A stretch of DNA of 64,000 bases, taken from an uncultured Kiritimatiellota bacterium (lineage in GTDB: Bacteria > Verrucomicrobiota > Kiritimatiellia > RFP12 > UBA1067). Below, piece after piece: positions 61,148 to 64,000 of this stretch. Position 1 is the stretch's first letter. Every line of letters begins with the position of its first letter. The stretch spans positions 5,910 through 69,909 of the forward strand of contig CAKUCX010000012.1 of the NCBI GenBank assembly GCA_934643865.1. Reading direction: 5' to 3'. Below the pieces are notes generated by a model that had not been told where the DNA came from, made no database searches, and saw nothing but the letters and a program-made list of their open reading frames with translations. The position numbers and the translations under genes were made by a program.

Positions 61148-61792
61148 ATGGCGACGCTGGACGACGAACGGGCGGCGGGCGACGTCGTGATGGGCATCGA
61201 CGAGGCGGGGCGCGGCCCGCTCGCGGGCGGCGTCTACGCGGCGGCCGTCACCGTGCCGCTCGCCGAGGCGGAGGCGCTGCTCGCGGGGGCCTGGAAGGAC
61301 ATCACCGACTCGAAGAAGCTCACGGCCCGCGCACGCGAACGCCTGGCCGGGACGATCCGCTCGACGCCCGGCTGCACCTGGTGCGTCGCCGCCGCCTCGC
61401 CGGAGGAGATCGACCGGCTCAACATCCTCCGCGCGACCCACCTCGCCATGCGCCGCGCGGCGGAGGGCGTCGCCGAAAAGGTGGGGGCTCCCAGGGCCGG
61501 CCTGTGCCTTTCGATCCTCGTGGACGGCCTTCCCGTGCCGACGCTGCCGTTCCCGTCGCGGAACATCGTGAAGGGGGACGCGAAATCGCTCTTCATCGCG
61601 GCGGCGTCGATCCTCGCGAAGACGGCGCGCGACGCGGACTGCCTGCGCCTGGACGCCCTCTATCCCGGCTACGGCTTCGCGCGGCACAAGGGCTACCCCA
61701 CGCCCGCGCACCTGGAGGCCCTGAAGCGCCTCGGGCCCTGTCCCGCGCACCGCCGCAGCTTCGGCCCCGTCTCCCAGATGACGCTCTTCTGA
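61148..61792 (+). CDS. rnhB: Ribonuclease HII
   Basis: A 214-residue endonuclease that removes ribonucleotides from DNA. GIDEAGRGPLAGGVYAAAV carries the catalytic Asp18 and Glu19, SILVDGLPVP has the third acidic residue, and KGDAKSLFIAAASILAK is the conserved last block with Asp. YPGYGFARHKGYPTPAHLEA is complete. It starts 3 bases after yggU. Confidence 0.96.
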   Translation: MATLDDERAAGDVVMGIDEAGRGPLAGGVYAAAVTVPLAEAEALLAGAWKDITDSKKLTARARERLAGTIRSTPGCTWCVAAASPEEIDRLNILRATHLAMRRAAEGVAEKVGAPRAGLCLSILVDGLPVPTLPFPSRNIVKGDAKSLFIAAASILAKTARDADCLRLDALYPGYGFARHKGYPTPAHLEALKRLGPCPAHRRSFGPVSQMTLF

Positions 61793-61800
61793 GGGCCCAT

Positions 61801-62016
61801 ATGAATCACGAACAGCACAAGAAGCTCCTCTACCTGCACGGCTTCGCCTCCTCCGGCGCGAGCGGCACCGTCGCGCAGCAGCTGCGCGGCTTCGAGCGCG
61901 TTTGCATCAACCCCTTCTTCGGCATGTCGCAGACGTTCGCGGGCGGCCACCGCATGAACGCCGACCTCGTCCACGCCGTCCTCTTCCCGTACCTCGACGC
62001 CCTCGACGCCCTGTAG
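61801..62016 (+). pseudogene. Remnant of a YqiA/UPF0227-type esterase with internal deletions
   Basis: An intact 71-codon frame, but the product is a scar of a longer alpha/beta hydrolase of roughly 180 residues. LLYLHGFASSGASGT matches the family N-terminus. It is joined straight to VAQQLRGFERVCINPFFGMS, which in full-length relatives follows the nucleophile elbow (GTSMGG), and then to AGGHRMNADLVHAVLFPYLD from the C-terminus (recalled alignment). The Ser nucleophile and the catalytic Asp region are missing. It begins 8 bases after rnhB, with weak ribosome bases. It may be translated, but not as an enzyme. Confidence 0.7.
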
Positions 62017-62055
62017 CGCCGCGCCGGGACCAGATCACGATGCAGGAGGTTTCCG

Positions 62056-63432
62056 ATGTTCGCCGTCCGCGCCTACATGCTCGATATCAGCCGGGACAAG
62101 GTTCCGACGATGGGGACGCTCAGGCTCCTCGTCGACCTGCTCGCGAAGTTCGAGTACAATCAGCTTCAGCTCTACACCGAGCATACGTTCGCCTATTCGG
62201 CGCACCGGGACGTCTGGGCGGCGGCCTCGCCGATCACGGCGGCGGAGGTCCGCGAGCTGGACGCCTACTGCGCGCTCCGGGGCATCGACCTCGTGCCGAA
62301 CCAGAACTCCTTCGGGCATTTGGAGCGCTGGCTGACGAAGCGCGCCTACAACCATCTCGCGGAGCTGCCGCAGGGCGGCGCGCCCCTGCCGTGGGGCGGC
62401 TTCAAGAAGGATCCGACGACGCTCTGCCCGACGGATCCCGCGTCGCGCGCGTTCCTGGACGGCCTCTACGCCGAGCTGCTGCCGAACTTCGCCTCGGGCC
62501 TCTTCAACGTCGGCTGCGACGAGACGTTCGACCTTCTGGGGGAAGGCCGCAGCGCCGCCGCCGTGCGGGAACGGGGCGCGGGGCGCGTCTACCTCGACTT
62601 TCTGAAGGAGGTCGCCGCCCTCGCGCGGAAGCACGGGAAGCGGCCGATGTTCTGGGGCGACGTGATCCTGAAGCACCCCGAGCTCGTCCCCGAGCTGCCG
62701 AAGGACCTCATCGCGCTCGACTGGGGTTACGAGGGTGACCATCCGTTCCTGTCGGAGGCCGCGAAGTTCAGGGCCGCCGGACTTGACTTCTACGTCTGCC
62801 CCGGCACGAGCGCGTGGAACTCGCTTGCGGGCCGCGTCGAGAACATGCGCGAGAATATGATCGCCGCCGAGCGGGCGGGGCGGATCCACGGCGCATGCGG
62901 GTTCCTCGTCGCGGACTGGGGCGACGGCGGGCACTGGCAGCCGCTCGCCGCCTCCCTCCCGGGGCTCGTTTTCGGCGGCATGCTCGCGCACGAGGGCGCC
63001 TCCGCCGCGAAGATGGACCTCGAAGCGGCCCTCGACGGCATCATGGGCGTGCCGCTCGGCGGCACGCTCCTGCGCCTCGGCACGCTCTACCTGCGCGGCG
63101 CCGCGCGCCGCGCGAACGCGAGCGAACTCTTCCGCATCCTCGCGAACGACCGGGGCTACTCGCGGCATCCGGGCCTGACGGCGCCCGTCCTCGCCGAGAT
63201 CTCGGCAGTCGCCGAGGGATGCCGCCACGCGGCGGCCGCCTACGCGGGCGGGGCGTATCCGAACGTGTGGGCGCAGGAGATCGTGTACATGGCGAACCTC
63301 GTCGACGCGGCGTGCAACCGCCGCGACGAGAAGCGCCTCCGCGTCCTGCGCGAGGAACACGACCGGGTCTGGCTGCTGCGCAACCGCATCGGCGGCATGG
63401 CCGATTCACGCGCGAAGCTGCCGCGCTTCTAG
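62056..63432 (+). CDS. GH20-like beta-N-acetylhexosaminidase, cytoplasmic
   Basis: A 458-residue enzyme with no signal peptide. It starts VRAYMLDISRDKVPTMGTLR, where GH20 enzymes have (R)G(x)MLDxSR, then LLAKFEYNQLQLYTEHTFAY. The Asp155-Glu156 pair in FNVGCDETFDLLGEG matches the GH20 catalytic pair. MFWGDVILKHPELVPELPK and LIALDWGYE follow. The C-terminal 150 residues are helical. It should release terminal hexosamine from glycans inside the cell. ATG 62056 has AGGAGG 7 bases upstream. It overlaps the convergent last gene by 4 bases. Confidence 0.82.
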   Translation: MFAVRAYMLDISRDKVPTMGTLRLLVDLLAKFEYNQLQLYTEHTFAYSAHRDVWAAASPITAAEVRELDAYCALRGIDLVPNQNSFGHLERWLTKRAYNHLAELPQGGAPLPWGGFKKDPTTLCPTDPASRAFLDGLYAELLPNFASGLFNVGCDETFDLLGEGRSAAAVRERGAGRVYLDFLKEVAALARKHGKRPMFWGDVILKHPELVPELPKDLIALDWGYEGDHPFLSEAAKFRAAGLDFYVCPGTSAWNSLAGRVENMRENMIAAERAGRIHGACGFLVADWGDGGHWQPLAASLPGLVFGGMLAHEGASAAKMDLEAALDGIMGVPLGGTLLRLGTLYLRGAARRANASELFRILANDRGYSRHPGLTAPVLAEISAVAEGCRHAAAAYAGGAYPNVWAQEIVYMANLVDAACNRRDEKRLRVLREEHDRVWLLRNRIGGMADSRAKLPRF

Positions 63433-64000
63433 CCGTGCGGAAGCGCCGTCTCGCGGCGCGCGCACGTGACCGTGACGGCGTTCGTCCCTTTCCCGAGGAG
63501 GCATTCGCGGCCTCGGTCGTCCATCTCCCAGACCGTCCGCTCCCAGGCGCCTGAGGCCGTGCTCCCGCCGTGCCTCTCTTCGGACACCGGCCCTCCGCTG
63601 TGCCCCGCCTTGGAGGCCTCCCCAACGCGCGCGGCCTCCCCAACGCGCGCAGTTTCCCCTTCGAGCGCGGCGTCGACGGCCCGGAAGAGCGCCGCGCACG
63701 TGTTCCCGCACCCCTCCACGATCCGCCGCGCCGCCGCGAGATGAGATTTCACCGCGTAATAATCTTGCGCGTCTCGTGCGTCTCGCCGCCCCCTCTCCGC
63801 CCGCCCGGGCGGCACATCCCCGCCGCCCGCACTGGGTGCGTCTTCGCCGCCCGTACCGGGGGCGTCCTTGCGTCCCGGCGGCGCGGGAAGGCGCGGCGGC
63901 GCGGGCGGCCCGTCGAAGACGGACGAGGCCGGGACGGGGTCGGCGATCCCCGCCGCCTGGCGGAGGCGCTTCGCGAGCGCCTTGTAGCGCATGAGCGTCT
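63429..64000 (-). CDS. Paralogue of the 10465 gene family (5' partial)
   Basis: Only the C-terminal 190 codons are in the window; the gene continues beyond 64000. The visible part starts TLMRYKALAKRLRQAAGIAD followed by PVPA, nearly the same as LMRYKSIARRFRQACGLAD plus PVPA of the gene at 10465-11463. After this block the two diverge fully: this copy has a low-complexity Ala/Gly/Arg region and two repeats of EAARVG type (63616-63651). The C-terminus (WERTVWEMDDRGRECLLGKG) shows no known domain. The sharing of one block and not the tail suggests a domain with variable C-termini. Confidence 0.72.
   Translation of the reverse strand, partial: TLMRYKALAKRLRQAAGIADPVPASSVFDGPPAPPRLPAPPGRKDAPGTGGEDAPSAGGGDVPPGRAERGRRDARDAQDYYAVKSHLAAARRIVEGCGNTCAALFRAVDAALEGETARVGEAARVGEASKAGHSGGPVSEERHGGSTASGAWERTVWEMDDRGRECLLGKGTNAVTVTCARRETALPHG
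63616..63651 (-). repeat. 18-bp in-frame tandem repeat in the partial gene
   Basis: On the plus strand, two copies of GCCTCCCCAACGCGCGC plus one variable base (63616-63633 and 63634-63651), encoding repeated RVGEA on the minus strand. Confidence 0.85.

Overview
This is a GC-rich bacterial chromosome segment with no phage, plasmid or rRNA signature. I see no tRNA gene and no transposase. The content fits the PVC superphylum and most likely an uncultured, host-associated member of the Kiritimatiellota (inference). Supporting traits are a pseudopilin with a near H-X9-DG motif, a hydrazine-synthase-alpha-like protein fused to a formylglycine-generating-enzyme domain, Tat-exported Gfo/Idh/MocA oxidoreductases, secreted glycoside hydrolases, passenger-type beta-strand repeats and a eukaryote-like hexokinase. 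No marker here allows a firm species call.

Layout. Positions 1-3.3 kb hold potBCD polyamine uptake and a CDF metal exporter. Positions 3.3-9 kb are housekeeping: rplU-rpmA, tig-clpP-clpX-panD, hexokinase; a short-chain prenyl synthase follows at 9.2-10 kb. Positions 10-11.9 kb form an accessory island. It has one gene of an apparently lineage-specific family, enclosed by a 20-bp inverted repeat, with small tandem duplications, homopolymer runs and a 41-bp hairpin tandem repeat around it. At 11.9-14.8 kb lies a large secreted PA14/lectin-type protein. At 14.9-25.5 kb is a classical S10-spc ribosomal cluster from rpsJ to secY, without rpmD. At 25.6-28.5 kb, on the minus strand, a cobalamin riboswitch precedes a surface protein and a pseudopilin. 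Positions 28.6-43.4 kb are a run of exported proteins: the HZS-alpha/c-haem/FGE fusion, a GH50-like enzyme, a beta-strand-repeat protein, a GH2 beta-mannosidase-like enzyme, a GH31 enzyme and a Gfo/Idh/MocA oxidoreductase. Positions 43.4-49.5 kb mix a small membrane protein, an RluA-type synthase, extragenic repeats, ChrA, a Udk-like kinase, a phosphodiesterase and Obg. Positions 49.6-56.5 kb carry a sodium symporter, two tandem QueG-like Fe-S proteins, EttA and RlmI. Positions 56.5-64 kb hold an unknown secreted protein, a two-component system with a lipoprotein, YggU, RNase HII, an esterase remnant, a GH20-like enzyme and a second member of the 10.5-kb gene family running off the edge.

How it works together. 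The 32-43 kb genes look like a glycan-degradation set: exported hydrolases for beta- and alpha-linked sugars plus a periplasmic oxidoreductase. Polyamine, cobamide and sodium-coupled uptake suggest a scavenging life style.

A window-wide signal is promoter style. Almost every transcription unit starts with an extended -10 (TGn then TAtAcT). In many units this lies only 6-10 bases before the start codon, so many mRNAs are probably leaderless. A separate set uses TTGACA-type -35 boxes without TGn and has normal leaders.
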